In this document: positions 1-10,800 of the stretch, piece after piece
Numbering within the stretch: the stretch's first letter is position 1
Layout of the letters: each line of letters starts with the position of its first letter
Assembly (NCBI GenBank): GCA_030533445.1
Contig: CM060072.1
Coordinates: 22,429,767-22,493,766 of the forward strand
Reading direction: 5' to 3'
DNA: 64,000 nucleotides
Origin: Cyprinodon diabolis
Taxonomy: Eukaryota > Chordata > Actinopteri > Cyprinodontiformes > Cyprinodontidae
Notes under the pieces: model-generated
Seen by the model: the letters and a program-made list of their open reading frames with translations, nothing else
Databases searched by the model: none
What the model was told of the DNA's origin: nothing
Made by a program: the position numbers and the translations under genes

Positions 1-371
1 GGAAACGAGGTCACAAATAATTGGTTCCTATGCCACAGGGCTTCTCCGATTGTATTTTTGGTAACTCGGTATAAACACCACTTTGCAGAAAACAGGGATA
101 AATCGTAGAATTGCAGGAACTGCAAGGTCACACCAACAGTATGCTATTGACGTGTATTATATGTGATATCTTACCCACTGTAAATTTAAAGTTAAAAAGT
201 AAATTATATCTAATAGGATTAGTGAAAAGGTTAAAAAGTTAATTTAAAATGTAAAAGTAACAAGTAAAGAAAAAGAATAAATACTGTTTCGGTATCAGCA
301 TCAATCTTCTGAGGGTTATGTAGAACAAAAAAACAATTTTTGAAAGTGCTTTTCACAAATTTCTTATAGAA

Positions 372-420
<49 letters not shown>

Positions 421-934
421 TACCATATTAGTTTTTTTTTAAATTAAAATTACCTTGAAAGCATATATATAGTTCTAAATGTTACAAGAAATAATGTCTA
501 TTTCAGTCCACTAAAACTCTTGGCTTGAAATTTTGAATTTAAAGCACTTCACTGAGTGCCCTATAAAGGGGTTAATGCAGGTGTGTTTTGGCCTTTCTAA
601 CTAATTACATAGGGCAGATTAGAGCACTAAGACATTTTCATACAGTATATAGTACATAAAAGAGGGACAGAGCAGAACGAGGAAGATTTTTACCTATATT
701 TGAGTTTTCAAGACATAAAATTCTTGGAAGGCCAACAGTTAACTCAGGAGGTAAACATGGCCAGCATGAAAACAGGTCTGAGTTACACAAGGGAAAAATA
801 TATAACAGAAGATGCAGGGAACTTGACTTAAATATACATATCCAGGACAAATTAAATCGTCATTTAAAAACTGATCTTAAAATGTGTATGATAGTCTAAA
901 AAGACATCTTCTGTTTTTCCAGGGAGGCAAAATC
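1..934. other. gene-free 3' flank of bud13
   Basis: AT-rich DNA with no credible exon on either strand. It contains a (TA)n run at about 375-411. The only longer open frame, on the minus strand near 638-850, lacks splice signals and resemblance to any family I know. Confidence 0.5.
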
Positions 935-1440
935 TTTAAAGCTACAGTGTATAATAATTACAGGGATATACAGTCAGAAATGTAATATATTATACATAAC
1001 TATGTTATTTATCATCATCTACGAGCTCAGCCTCTTAACCTTAATATTTGCGTTGCCTTAGAATTCGTTATTTATAATTACATAGGAGCGGGTCTCGCAG
1101 CCATGGAGGCAGACATCTTTGCGCTACGGCAGCGCAGAGCCAACAAACTAGCGATTGCGAGATCGCCCATTACGCTCGAAAGTAACTACGGCAAGTTGAG
1201 AGAGATGAACTGAGACGGTACTGAACACACAGACTAATGAAATACTATCTGTAAAATTATCTAGGTAAACAAACCTCATCACTTGAGAAGGTAGGTAATG
1301 CGGACGTCGTGGAAGACATTTTGTCCCGTAACGCTCGCCGTACTGTTGGGGGGGGACGCGGTGGCGGGGACATGTTGATGTTGCTGCGGTCTGCAGTCTG
1401 AACGCTAGATGTCGCTGAAAATTACACACTGTAGCTTTAA
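935..1440. mobile_element. MITE-like element with inverted ends
   Basis: The left end (TTAAAGCTACAGTGT, about 937-950) and the reverse complement of the right end (TTAAAGCTACAGTGTGTAAT, about 1421-1440) match, giving terminal inverted repeats of roughly 20 bp around a 500-bp unit that is more GC-rich than its flanks. There is no transposase. The interior holds a short 36-codon open frame starting at 1103 on the plus strand, which I treat as chance. The superfamily is not resolved; the style is that of a non-autonomous DNA transposon. Confidence 0.55.
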
Positions 1441-1623
1441 GAAGCCTTAAAAGGCCAAATCCCAGCACTGTACATACCCTATCCTTCTGCTGTATTACTT
1501 AAAATGCCTACAACCACTTAAACTTGTTTTGCTTCTGGTGTACCTTAAGAAACAGTAAAAAACACTCCACACAAACTTTACAAAAACATTTTTTAATGAT
1601 AAAAACTGTGAAGAGTAAGTATC

Positions 1624-1629
1624 TTTATT
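1624..1629 (-). terminator. bud13: candidate bud13 polyadenylation signal
   Basis: TTTATT on the plus strand reads AATAAA on the minus strand, about 180 nt beyond the bud13 stop codon. It is the first canonical hexamer downstream of the last coding exon, so 1600-1805 is the probable 3' UTR. Confidence 0.5.
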
Positions 1630-1805
1630 TGGCTGGATAACAAAGTCATTAAGATGATGGTAGTTTCTGGCTATTTACATTGTGATGCGGCTTAAATACA
1701 GCAACAAACTGAATTAGATGGAACTAAAAAACTTTCCAGCCAATCAAAATATTTGTTAAAGTTACAGTTATTTTATCAGCAAAGTAGTCTGCTCCTGGTT
1801 TACAT

Positions 1806-4800
1806 TTACATGTCCTCCACACTCCATTTGTAAGCTGCCTCCTGAACGGCTTTTTTATCAGCTATACGTGTATAACGCTTCTGTTCGAATCCATTGGATC
1901 TGTAAGACACAACATAAAACAAGATTGTCATCACAGCAGTCTTAGAAATTCAGAAAGAAAAGGAAACAAAAAATTTAGTTGCTCATGCTGTGCAAATAAC
2001 TGCTTCGGTAAAAATAAACTCTTTTGTTAGCTGCATTTGAAGATAATCAATTACATAAATAAAGCTTTACCTATCGACTCCATCCCACCGATAACCGGGT
2101 TGAATGTTAAACCGATTTGGAGGTGGCGGAGGCCCTTGGTATCGAGGTTTCACTGTGAATCAAATAAGAAAAACTTCTTGCTGAGGTGTCTCTTTGTAAA
2201 GCTGCTAAAAACTGTCTTCATCGAGAGAGATGATTCAAAAAACGTAGGGAAATGTTTCAAACCTTGTGTTTTTGTGTTGCGCTCCTTTTTGCGCCTGAGC
2301 ATCGCAGCCATCGGATCCCCTTCCCTTTCCTGCTCTCTCAACATACGGTCAAGATCCTCGTCGTCATAGTGACGCGCCAATGGCTTCTGGGCTTCATGTA
2401 GCGCATCATCAAGCTTCTGCTGCTGCATCTGTCCCTGGGCCAAGCTGTAGATACATTTGTATTTAATAAACCCAATTACACGTTTCAGGTGTCAAATAAC
2501 ACTTTACTCATCAACCCATATTTACCCTTTCCCCCACTGGGCATATTTCTCATCCTTTGCAGCTTTTTCTCCCGCTTTTCTTTTTTGTTCTTCTCTTTCT
2601 GAATCCAGATCCCTCTTTTTACCACTTTTGTCTCGGAAAACCGTCTGGGCATTTCGGGAATCATCTAGTCAAAGTACATAAACCAAAATTCAGGGCTAGA
2701 TTTTTTGGATTCGATAGTTTAGACACAATCAATGTTTATGATGATAAAAGATGAGAATTAAAATTATATTTTACATCATTCAACCTAATAAAAGCAGAAA
2801 GAAGGAGAAAAGATCAAACCAACCTTCTAGTGGCTGATTGCTTTTCTCTCGTCGTCGGTTCTCTTCCTTTTCTTTCTTTAAGACATCAGTAGAAACCAGA
2901 CCTGCTTTTACCCCAGAAAGCATCCTAGGGCCCTATAAAAAGTACGGAAAAAGTACAAACTTTGCTACAAAACATAAAATTAAATAAATTCACCATTTTT
3001 TGTTAAATGAATGTTGGGCATTAGGTTATTTTTTTGACTTACCTGTGAGGCACTACCTCTACGAGGCGGGGACAGGTCCCCATCTGAGTCTCTTCCGCCT
3101 CGTGGTGGCCGTCTAGGTGGGGACTGGTCAGAATCAGAGCCCTGTCTTAATTTTTGACGTCTCCTTGGCGGAGATTGATCCGAGTCGGATGCCTCTCTAT
3201 TTGCGGTCTTTTTTCGTGGAGGCGACTGGTTGGAATCTGAATCATGCCTATTTTTAGTATGCGGCGGTCGACGCAGATCAGGGGAACGCTTACTTGAACT
3301 GTGCTTGCTTCTGCTGGGAGATGAATCTACAAAAAGAAACAAAGGTTTACTCAACGTTTTCGTTTAGTGGCAGTCACGATGTACAAACTAATTTAAAGAT
3401 GTAATGGATTTTTATTCTATCTCAAACGGTTTCTTTACATTTAAAATCACAATACAGACATACAATTTACTGGGATTTGACAGGATAGAGAAATAGAAGG
3501 TAAAACATACTTGAAGGAAAATGATGCATGACAATCAGCTTCTGACGAAATAATAATCTTAAAGCAACACAATCATTCAACTTCTACAATAAACCTGAAT
3601 AAAATCAAATGCAGCCTTATTACTAGTTAAAAGTCTACTTGTGTGTAATATAGTCTCTGTAAGAATGGAGCTGCTCTGAGAAGGTCTCAGCAGTTTGTTA
3701 GAGAACTTCACTGAACAAAAAGCATCACAAGAAGCTAAGGTACAAAGTAGTGGTGTGCGGACCGATCGGCCCCCGATCATAATTGGCAGATTTTCATGAA
3801 AAAGGAGGTGATCGATGATCGCCGACTGCTAAAACCGATCAACTGTGTCTCTTGCTTTGCAGCCTGCAGTATATCTCCCCCTTAACTTCACACTTCGCTG
3901 TGCGCCAGCAAATCCTAAGCACTGTCGTATGGAAATTATGTGCTTAGAGATTAATGTGAAGTTTGAGTCTAGCAACGGAAAAAACCCTTGGAGATAAAGG
4001 ATGTTAAAATGCATCAACGAATAAAGTGGCATTTAAAAACAAGCACTTGACACAGTATGATGAGTTATTGAGGCACACTGCAGGAAAAAAAAGATGGCAG
4101 GTAGAGAACAGTTGGCTACACGCTTCTCCATGAGCATGACGGTTAGAAAAAATGGACCGCGCTGCTGGGGTGTAAATATGTCGGAGACATATTCTGCAAT
4201 CTTTTGATCAAGTCTGACAGCGAGCGCCTCCTTAGAGCTGCAGGATGTGTCTTAAAAACAGTAATGTATTCACTTTTGTGTTAACATTTTTGCTAAGTCC
4301 TAACATGAAGCAAATAATCTGTGTAATCTGTTGGTAGATTTTTCCATTCTTCCTTCTGACTGATTCCGACCTCTTGCATTTTGCCTGCAAGGTTTTTATG
4401 TATGTTTTGTCTAAATTAAGTGATTTTCTATTACTCAATTTGCCAGATTACATAGTTGTAGAAAATCAAAAAATGAACAGCCAATCCGTGTAATCCGCCC
4501 TCATGGGTGATCCTGAAACATCCCTAGTATAACAAAATCAAAGAAGCAGGGAACTGGCCCATGGTAACTTGAAAAGACTTTTCATAGAATCAAAATATAT
4601 ATCCTTTAAATAAGCATGGCATGAAAAGTCGCATTTGTAGTTTGCCAAACAGAAAGCAAACTAAAACAGGTTAAACAAGGTGCTCTGATAAGAAAGGGTG
4701 AAATGCTAACTTGAGATAAACCAGATTGCTATGTGTAATTCAATTTGAAATCTAAATGTTATCCATCTGGGAAGCCTTATGTAGAGAGTGTTCGCTAAAG

Positions 4801-6744
4801 GGAGGGACATTCAACACAATTATTCGAGCTGACATCATAAACCTGACTGCATTTCATTGGTCTGAAATATTTCTGTATCGCAGCTTCGCATCTGTTGGCT
4901 TTTGGCAAGGAGTTTTCGAATTCATAAATCTCACGACAGTTCATCTTGCTTACAAGGCAAGTAAAATGCCATTGGTGGAGGAAACTTAATGCTACAACTC
5001 CTACTGTACCCTTATCATACTCATTGTTAAACAAGGTGGTGGAAGCCCCGTGATTCGGGATGCTATTTTTGTTTTGCAAGGCACTACCTAAAAATAAATG
5101 GGATCTCATATTCTTTAAAAGGTGCTGTTATCATTGAAGTCTCAAATTGTTTAATTCTGTTTACTCAAACAGAGTCAGAGACAAGATTATATTGGGGGAA
5201 AAAAAACAACATTAAGTTATTCACCACCCACCTTTACTTTGCAGCTTCTTTACTTTGCTTCTCTGCTTCCCTGAATGTTGCCTTGGAGGTGACAAGTCTG
5301 GAGAGTCGTGTCGATTTCTCCTGGGAGGGGATATGTCAGGTGAGGTATGGCGATTTTTCCTGGGAGGAGATGCATCTGGAGAGTCATGGCGAGCTCTCCT
5401 GGGTGGAGACACATCAGGAGAGTCATGATGGCCTTTCCTAGGAGGAGAAGCATCTGAAGAGTCATGTCTCTTTTTTGTGATAGGAGAATCAAGGTTCTTT
5501 CCCTTTAGCGAGCGCTCTGAGGAGTTGGTGGGTATTTTGCTTGATGCAACAGGTTCTGTATCTTCTCTTCCCTTCTCCTCCTCCCTTTCCTCATCAACTA
5601 TAGAAAATGAAACTAGTAGTTCATATCAGTCTAAAATTAGACAAACCAATAAGACTTATTTGTTTCACAGTTACCTCCAACAACTTTCCATCTGTTGCTC
5701 GTTCTGAAGGCTTCCAGTTGTTTAACCTCATCTGGTCGCTCATCAATTACCTCGGCAATCTACGAAGGTAAACAAAGTTTTAAAAACAGACGCGTTTGTC
5801 ATTCTATTATTGAAGCATCTACTATCTTATATTATCACAAAAAACATCAATCAGCTAGAGCATTAAAACCACAGACAGAAGGTGGTGATAACCTTTTTGC
5901 AATCAAAAGAGTATCTTGTTTGAGTGGAGCTTTCTTCAACATGCACTACCCATCTACACTTTATTGAAACTCAAGATGGCTCCAACAGGAAGCAGTCATC
6001 TGGCATACAACATTTACTAAGCAGGAAACAGAAAACTATGATACCCTGGCTCATGGGGGAACAATCAGACAAACGGAACTTAAGGATGACTTTTTAAGTT
6101 TTGGTGTAGTGCACCTAAAATATGGTGATAATCTAATGCTGACGAGATCTACTAAAACCAGATGTGGATTTGAGAAAAATGTGTTGTAGACAAATATTTA
6201 AGTATTTCTCAGATAACTTGAGATATTTATAGTAATATTGTATAAACCAGCGGCTGAAATTAGTTTTCTCCATAGTGTGTCTGGGCTCTCCCTTAGAGAT
6301 AGAGTGAGGGGCTCAGTAAAACCGCTGCTCCTCCACATCGAGAAGGAGCCAGTTGAGGTGGCTCGGGCATCTGGTTAGGATGCCTCCTGGACGAGACCCA
6401 GGACAATTCCTCTGGTTCCCCAGAAGGAGCTGGCCCAATGGCTGGGGAGAGGGACGTCTGGCCGTCCCTACTGAAGCTGCTACCCACGCAACCTGACCCC
6501 GGATAAGTGGAAGAAGATGGATGGATAGAAGGATGGATGCATTAACCATTTAAACCCTTACTCTTAAATATATAAATCGATTACTAGTATATACTCTAAA
6601 ACATGACTTTAACTGACAGAGCAACCCACTAAGAACAGTCATTACATAAAAATTGTAAAAAAAAAAATGTAAAAATGTTTTTTAAGGAACCTTTGGCTAT
6701 CTGATTATTATTTGATTAATCCAAAAGATTATTATCATACATTA

Positions 6745-6785
<41 letters not shown>

Positions 6786-7243
6786 ATTAGGATGTGTTTG
6801 TGTGTGTATACAGGAAATATGAAGTTGTAAAGTAGTCAGGGAATGAATTAACTAAGACTAGCATGTAAGCTAATGTTTCCTCGGTTCTTACCACTGGAGC
6901 TTCATCTTCATCTTCCTCTGCCTCTATCTGCTCCTTCACCATCTGTCTCCAATCGATGTCATCGTCCACTATTTTGAGTCTTTAAATACAACGAAGCAAA
7001 CTAAGTTATTATTTTGTCCCACGCGCTAAACCACAGTTTGCTAGCTGATTAGCTTATGAGCTAATCCAAGGTAAATCTACTGCAGCTTGGTTTATCCTCA
7101 ACTTACCCTCTCTCAGGAATCTTACGTAGTTTCTTTTTTTTCTTCTCTTTTGATTTACTGGAATCTTCTGCTGATAAATACCGTTTTAGGTACTCAGCTT
7201 TAGAAAGTTCGGCTCCTTTGCTGTTGCTCGTTGTGGCGGCCAT
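1806..7243 (-). CDS. bud13: BUD13 homolog, pre-mRNA splicing (RES complex) factor
   Basis: Ten coding exons on the minus strand: 7107-7243, 6892-6979, 5675-5759, 5232-5597, 3043-3326, 2824-2932, 2526-2664, 2263-2444, 2071-2152 and 1806-1899. All junctions are GT-AG with consistent phase, giving 1566 nt and 521 aa. The start ([20 protein letters not shown]) carries the conserved [11 protein letters not shown] motif. Exon 2 gives the KIVDDDIDW motif and exon 3 the EVIDERPDE motif. Exons 4 and 5 are an arginine/serine-rich repeat region. Exons 6-10 form the conserved C-terminal Bud13 domain ([39 protein letters not shown], end KWSVEDM). In the family, BUD13 with SNIP1 and RBMX2 forms the nuclear RES complex on activated spliceosomes. 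The gene appears intact. Its introns carry a hAT-like relic and a LINE fragment. Confidence 0.95.
3745..4515. mobile_element. probable hAT-like transposon relic in bud13 intron 4
   Basis: This intronic block differs in base composition from its surroundings. It opens with a GC-rich GATC-containing stretch (GACCGATCGGCCCCCGATC, from about 3759) and ends near a sequence whose complement reads CTAGGGATGTTTCAGGATC. Ends of this kind are common in fish hAT non-autonomous elements. Fragments inside resemble a BED-finger region in one frame but no intact transposase remains. The boundaries are approximate, and the inverted ends are too weak for a firm call. Confidence 0.35.
4520..5225. other. remainder of bud13 intron 4, no gene
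   Basis: No exon is supported here. Open frames on both strands around 4756-5109 overlap each other and have no splice signals in phase with bud13. I see no clear repeat boundaries. Confidence 0.4.
5284..5478 (-). repeat. bud13: BUD13 13-residue coding repeats
   Basis: Within exon 4 five consecutive 39-bp units encode variants of RHDSPDxSPPR with two variable linker residues ([55 protein letters not shown]). Exon 5 adds four looser units built on SDSDQSPPR. This is the known Bud13 RS/DSP repeat tract and is likely heavily phosphorylated. Confidence 0.85.
6255..6545 (+). mobile_element. LINE 3' end fragment in bud13 intron 2
   Basis: The stretch matches in pattern the 3' terminal coding end of an abundant fish non-LTR retrotransposon: a frame reading [17 protein letters not shown], broken later by deletions, followed by a CCCCGGATAAGTGGAAGAAG tail and then ATGGATGG-type short repeats (about 6515-6540). 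The short GATG repeat tail is typical of RTE-like elements. The copy is 5'-truncated and inactive. A related upstream segment of the same family appears at about 43300-43800. Confidence 0.65.
6752..6782. repeat. (TA)n microsatellite
   Basis: An uninterrupted TA dinucleotide run in bud13 intron 2, followed by a TG-rich stretch. Confidence 0.9.
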
Positions 7244-7382
7244 AGCTGGATGTTTTCGGAAACTACGGATGACGCTAAGGGTCTTACTTCAGTTAGCAAA
7301 CACCCTGAAGTGGCCCCATATCAAGGGCCTCTCATTTTATTGATATCTGGCAAAACAACATCGAGGTGCATAATCTACAAGC

Positions 7383-7405
7383 AAAAAAAAAAAAAAAAAA
7401 AAAAA
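7383..7405. repeat. poly(A) run upstream of bud13
   Basis: A run of about 23 adenines lies 140 bp upstream of the bud13 start codon. It could be the tail of a retroelement or a simple homopolymer. The bud13 promoter must lie in 7244-7380 or slightly beyond; no TATA box stands out. Confidence 0.6.
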
Positions 7406-7449
7406 GTTATTTGGACTAGTACATGCTACTGATACTACCAATTGCTTGT

Positions 7450-9480
7450 AGTATTAGTACTAAGATTATACTGCTCCTTTTCCTGTTTTCCGGTTCTAGA
7501 CTCCTTACTAATTCTGTTTTTGTGTCTGGTATTACCTACAGATATATTTGTAACTAACATCACATAATTCAAATCTTGCTGTTTCATGTTTTTCAATTAA
7601 ATATGATGTTGAATTAAGTCCTGTATGCCTCAACCACAGTCTAGTTATTATCCTGTCTTGTATTCTTTTTCTTCCAATTCTCCTTCAAACTGACACTACT
7701 CTGTATCCTTCCTTTTACATTTTCTTTCCGCTGGATTTAAAAATTTTCTTGGATCTTTTAAGAATACTTTTAACCTCTGATTTACTCATTCTGACTCTTA
7801 TATCACTACCGCATCAGTGTATTGATTCTTTAGTCTTCTACTCTGTCATTTCATTTCCTTTCACCCCTATATGTGCGGCAACCCAGAGAAACACCACTGT
7901 CAACCCTATAATGTGATATTTCTATTCTTTTTCTGAATATAGTAGGACAGTTTTCAGAATGTTTTCTTTGTGAACTGATCAATGTGAATTTGAATCTGAG
8001 CATATTGTAGCCTTTAGTGGTCTCTCCTCTTCAGTCTATTGTAATGAATATATCAATGCTATGATTTAAGCACTATAAAATTGATAGTCCATTTAATTTT
8101 CTTCATAAATTCAATTCAAACTTTTGAACTATTACTGCGGCTCCTGTTTTTCCTCAGCGATACTGGGATGCATCTTTTTAGATTTTAATGTAGTCATAAA
8201 ATTGCTTCTATATATTTCTGTCCCGTTCCTGAATTACGTATACTTTATATGTTTTATCTTTACTTTTTATTATAATCAAGGGTAGTATTACTGGTAATAG
8301 TACAGTTCGACAAATCTTTAAATGGTTTAACTCTAACTTTACCTCTGGTGCTTCCTGATTGATTGTCTAAACAAGGGATTTATTTTTAGCTTTTTTGATG
8401 ACTTTGACTATATCCTTGTAAATTAACCTAGTTGTAATTAATCTGATGTTAATGAAAATTCAGCCACATCCATCCTTTAAAGCAGCATTTGGAGTAGTTC
8501 TAACTGCTCCTGTAATGAAACTCAAAGCTTGGTGTTGGGTAGTTTCCACTTTTTCGAACATTGTTTCAGTTGTTCATTTATAGATTATACCTCCATAATC
8601 AACTGTAGACCTACTGATATTTATGTAAATCAATTTCACAGCTTGTCTAGCTGCTCCCCATTCATACCCATCTGAACATATAATTATAATCAGCATCTTG
8701 CTACTGTTATCTACAACTTTCCTATATGTACTTTCCAGGATAGTTTTTCATCAGACCGTATTCCTAACAATTTAAATTTCTTCAGTCTCTTAAGTTCCTG
8801 ATTCTAAAACTTCTGACAAAAGAATTGCTTTTGTTTTAATCAACCAAACATTTTAATCTAATTTATATGAGCAATGTTTATTGTCTTAGAAATTCCTTTT
8901 TTGTAGCTTTATAACATCAAATTTCATATTCCTTCCACACTTAACAAAAAACTCAATTATCCACAAAAAGAGAACAGTCCAATTTATTTCCTACTTCTTT
9001 AAATGCATCATTTGTAATGACTGAAAAATAAAAGGGGACTCATAATAGTGCCTTTTGAAGTTCGTCTTTCTATATCAACTTCCCTGATATTTTTGCCAAA
9101 TTTTACCTGTATTTTTTGTTGAAAAGTTTTTTTTAACCAGTGATTCATTCTTTCATTTTTACCCACTTTCCTTAAATTGATAATTAATCCCTCTTTCCAC
9201 ATAATATCATAAACCTTTTTTATATCCAGAAAAAAACGCCAAAACACTTTATTTACTTCTGCTTTTATTACCTTATGATATAAACATGTTATATCTATAG
9301 CGTTTCTTGCTCTTCTAAAACCACTCTGAAACTTATACAAGTATCCTTTGGATTCAATAGAAAAAATGTTAGTCTCTCATTAATCACTTTCTCCATAATT
9401 TTACTCAAATGTGATGTTAAAGCAAAGGTCTACAGTTTTCTGGGTTTAGCTATCTTTACCCAGTTTTGGGATTGTAATCG
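7450..9480 (-). mobile_element. decayed non-LTR retrotransposon (I/Nimb-like RT)
   Basis: On the minus strand, 9340 to 9008 keeps an open reverse-transcriptase segment with QSGFRRARNAID, FFLDIKKVYDIMWKEGL and SKGTIMSPLLF, matching RT blocks (QxGFRxGR, FxDxxKAYDxxW, PQGxxxSPxLF). Further downstream on the same strand (about 8690-8460) the frame reads GYEWGAARQAVKLIY, STVDYGGIIYK and GAVRTTPNAAL, the post-RT region typical of I/Nimb-clade LINEs. Stops and frameshifts break it, and the expected catalytic YxDD motif was not found. The 7450-8450 portion is AT-rich and only provisionally part of the element. Confidence 0.65.
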
Positions 9481-9483
9481 TGT

Positions 9484-9627
9484 GTTTTAGTCAAGACTAC
9501 ACCAACCGAGACCAAGGAGTACCTAGACAAGACCAAGACCTTTAGGGGCTGAGAACGACACAAGGGGCCGAGACCTGTATCGGTATTGGTTCTCCTTGGT
9601 CTCGGCTGATGTGTTCTTGACTACAAT
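9484..9627. mobile_element. short MITE with about 45-bp inverted repeats
   Basis: The left arm TAGTCAAGACTACACCAACC continues with GAGACCAAGGAG. The complement of the right arm reads TAGTCAAGAACACATCAGCC followed by GAGACCAAGGAG. The unit is about 140 bp with a short centre and no coding capacity, the size and form of a MITE. Confidence 0.65.
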
Positions 9628-10755
9628 ACTATTGGAACCACTGCAGTCTCTTTTTTAACTTCTAGGATGGTTCTCAGGTATTTTTAGAGACTAGATATAA
9701 GATCAGGACCTGTGGCTAAGGTGGGGATAGTCTTTTAAAATTATAACCAACTTCAATCCGTGAAAAAACCCTCTTAGCCTGAACAGATCGTTGTTTCAGT
9801 GTCAGAAGGACACTGTCTGCATCTGTATAGTACAGTTCCCTTCTTTACCATCATAAAATTACTGTGATGGTTACCAGCCAACATGTGTACCTTGACAGAT
9901 TTAGGTTGAAAGCTATATTTGAATAGCACCAACCTGTTTCCTTTTCATTAGAAGTAATATTTTGGAGTGTCCTAGCCTGGTCCCACTACTAAAATCAAAG
10001 GGTAAAGGCAACAAGGCCTTGTCCTAGCAGCTATAATTAGCCTTTAATTGCTCTATTGCCAATAGTTTCTGTTCCACCAAGTGTGTAAATAACATTTGAC
10101 TTGCCTTTTTGCCTGCAGATAAAACAGACTAAAATTGATGAATCTTTTGTTTTATCATCTATTTTAGAGATGCTGTTTCATTTCCTGCAAGGACCGTAAA
10201 TCCTGGTTTTTATTTAAATGTTTGGCTTAAGTGCTTTTATTTGGGTCCTAAACGGTTACCAAGGGGATGAGGGCGAGGCACTATCTGGGCATCCTACAAA
10301 AGGGCTAATCAATCACTTAAAAATGGATAATACATTTCATAAGTTATACATAAACCCCAACTTTTACTCTGATTTTTCCTTCATCACATATTTAAAGGGA
10401 AACAACACAGTGCTATGATATAAACTGCAGAAAATCCTATTTCATATGTCAGTGGGTTCCAAATGTAAATGTTGCATAAATTCTGCGAAGGGGTGGGGGT
10501 CATACTTTGAACTGTTTATGCATTTCATTTGCATTATTTTATTGAGAAGCAGAGCAGCATTATTATATATTCACATGTGCAAATTCACGCAATGCTTTAA
10601 ATCACAAATACTTTGTGTAGTTCTGAAGCAAACTTTCTGTTTCATCCTCTTAGACCAAAACATTTTAATGCTGGGTTTCTAAGTAAGGGAAGGGCGAATA
10701 AAACATAAAGCTGTTTTCTTAATGGACATGTATGTTATCCAAAAGCAGGGTTTGG
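9628..10755. other. gene-free stretch between LINE relic and thy1
   Basis: No exon or repeat boundary can be supported. Open frames on the plus strand (10218-10962) are antisense to or downstream of thy1 and show no family features. It may include thy1 3' UTR if a signal beyond the proximal one is used. Confidence 0.45.
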
Positions 10756-10761
10756 TTTATT
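10756..10761 (-). terminator. thy1: candidate proximal thy1 polyadenylation signal
   Basis: TTTATT on the plus strand is AATAAA on the minus strand, only about 40 nt after the thy1 stop codon. Other hexamers lie further down near 10236 and 10206, so a longer 3' UTR is equally possible. Confidence 0.35.
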
Positions 10762-10800
10762 TGTGTGTGTATTGGCCCAAGCTGGAGTTTTACATTCTAT

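Noticed and set aside
1103..1213. Short plus-strand frame starting MEADIFALRQRR
   Set aside because: Inside a MITE, only 36 codons, no splice partners or recognisable family.
2037..2754. Plus-strand open frames over the bud13 exons
   Set aside because: Antisense shadows of conserved minus-strand exons.
5232..5480. Regularly spaced repeats that might suggest a CRISPR array
   Set aside because: They are in-frame coding repeats of BUD13 with no spacers, in a eukaryotic gene.
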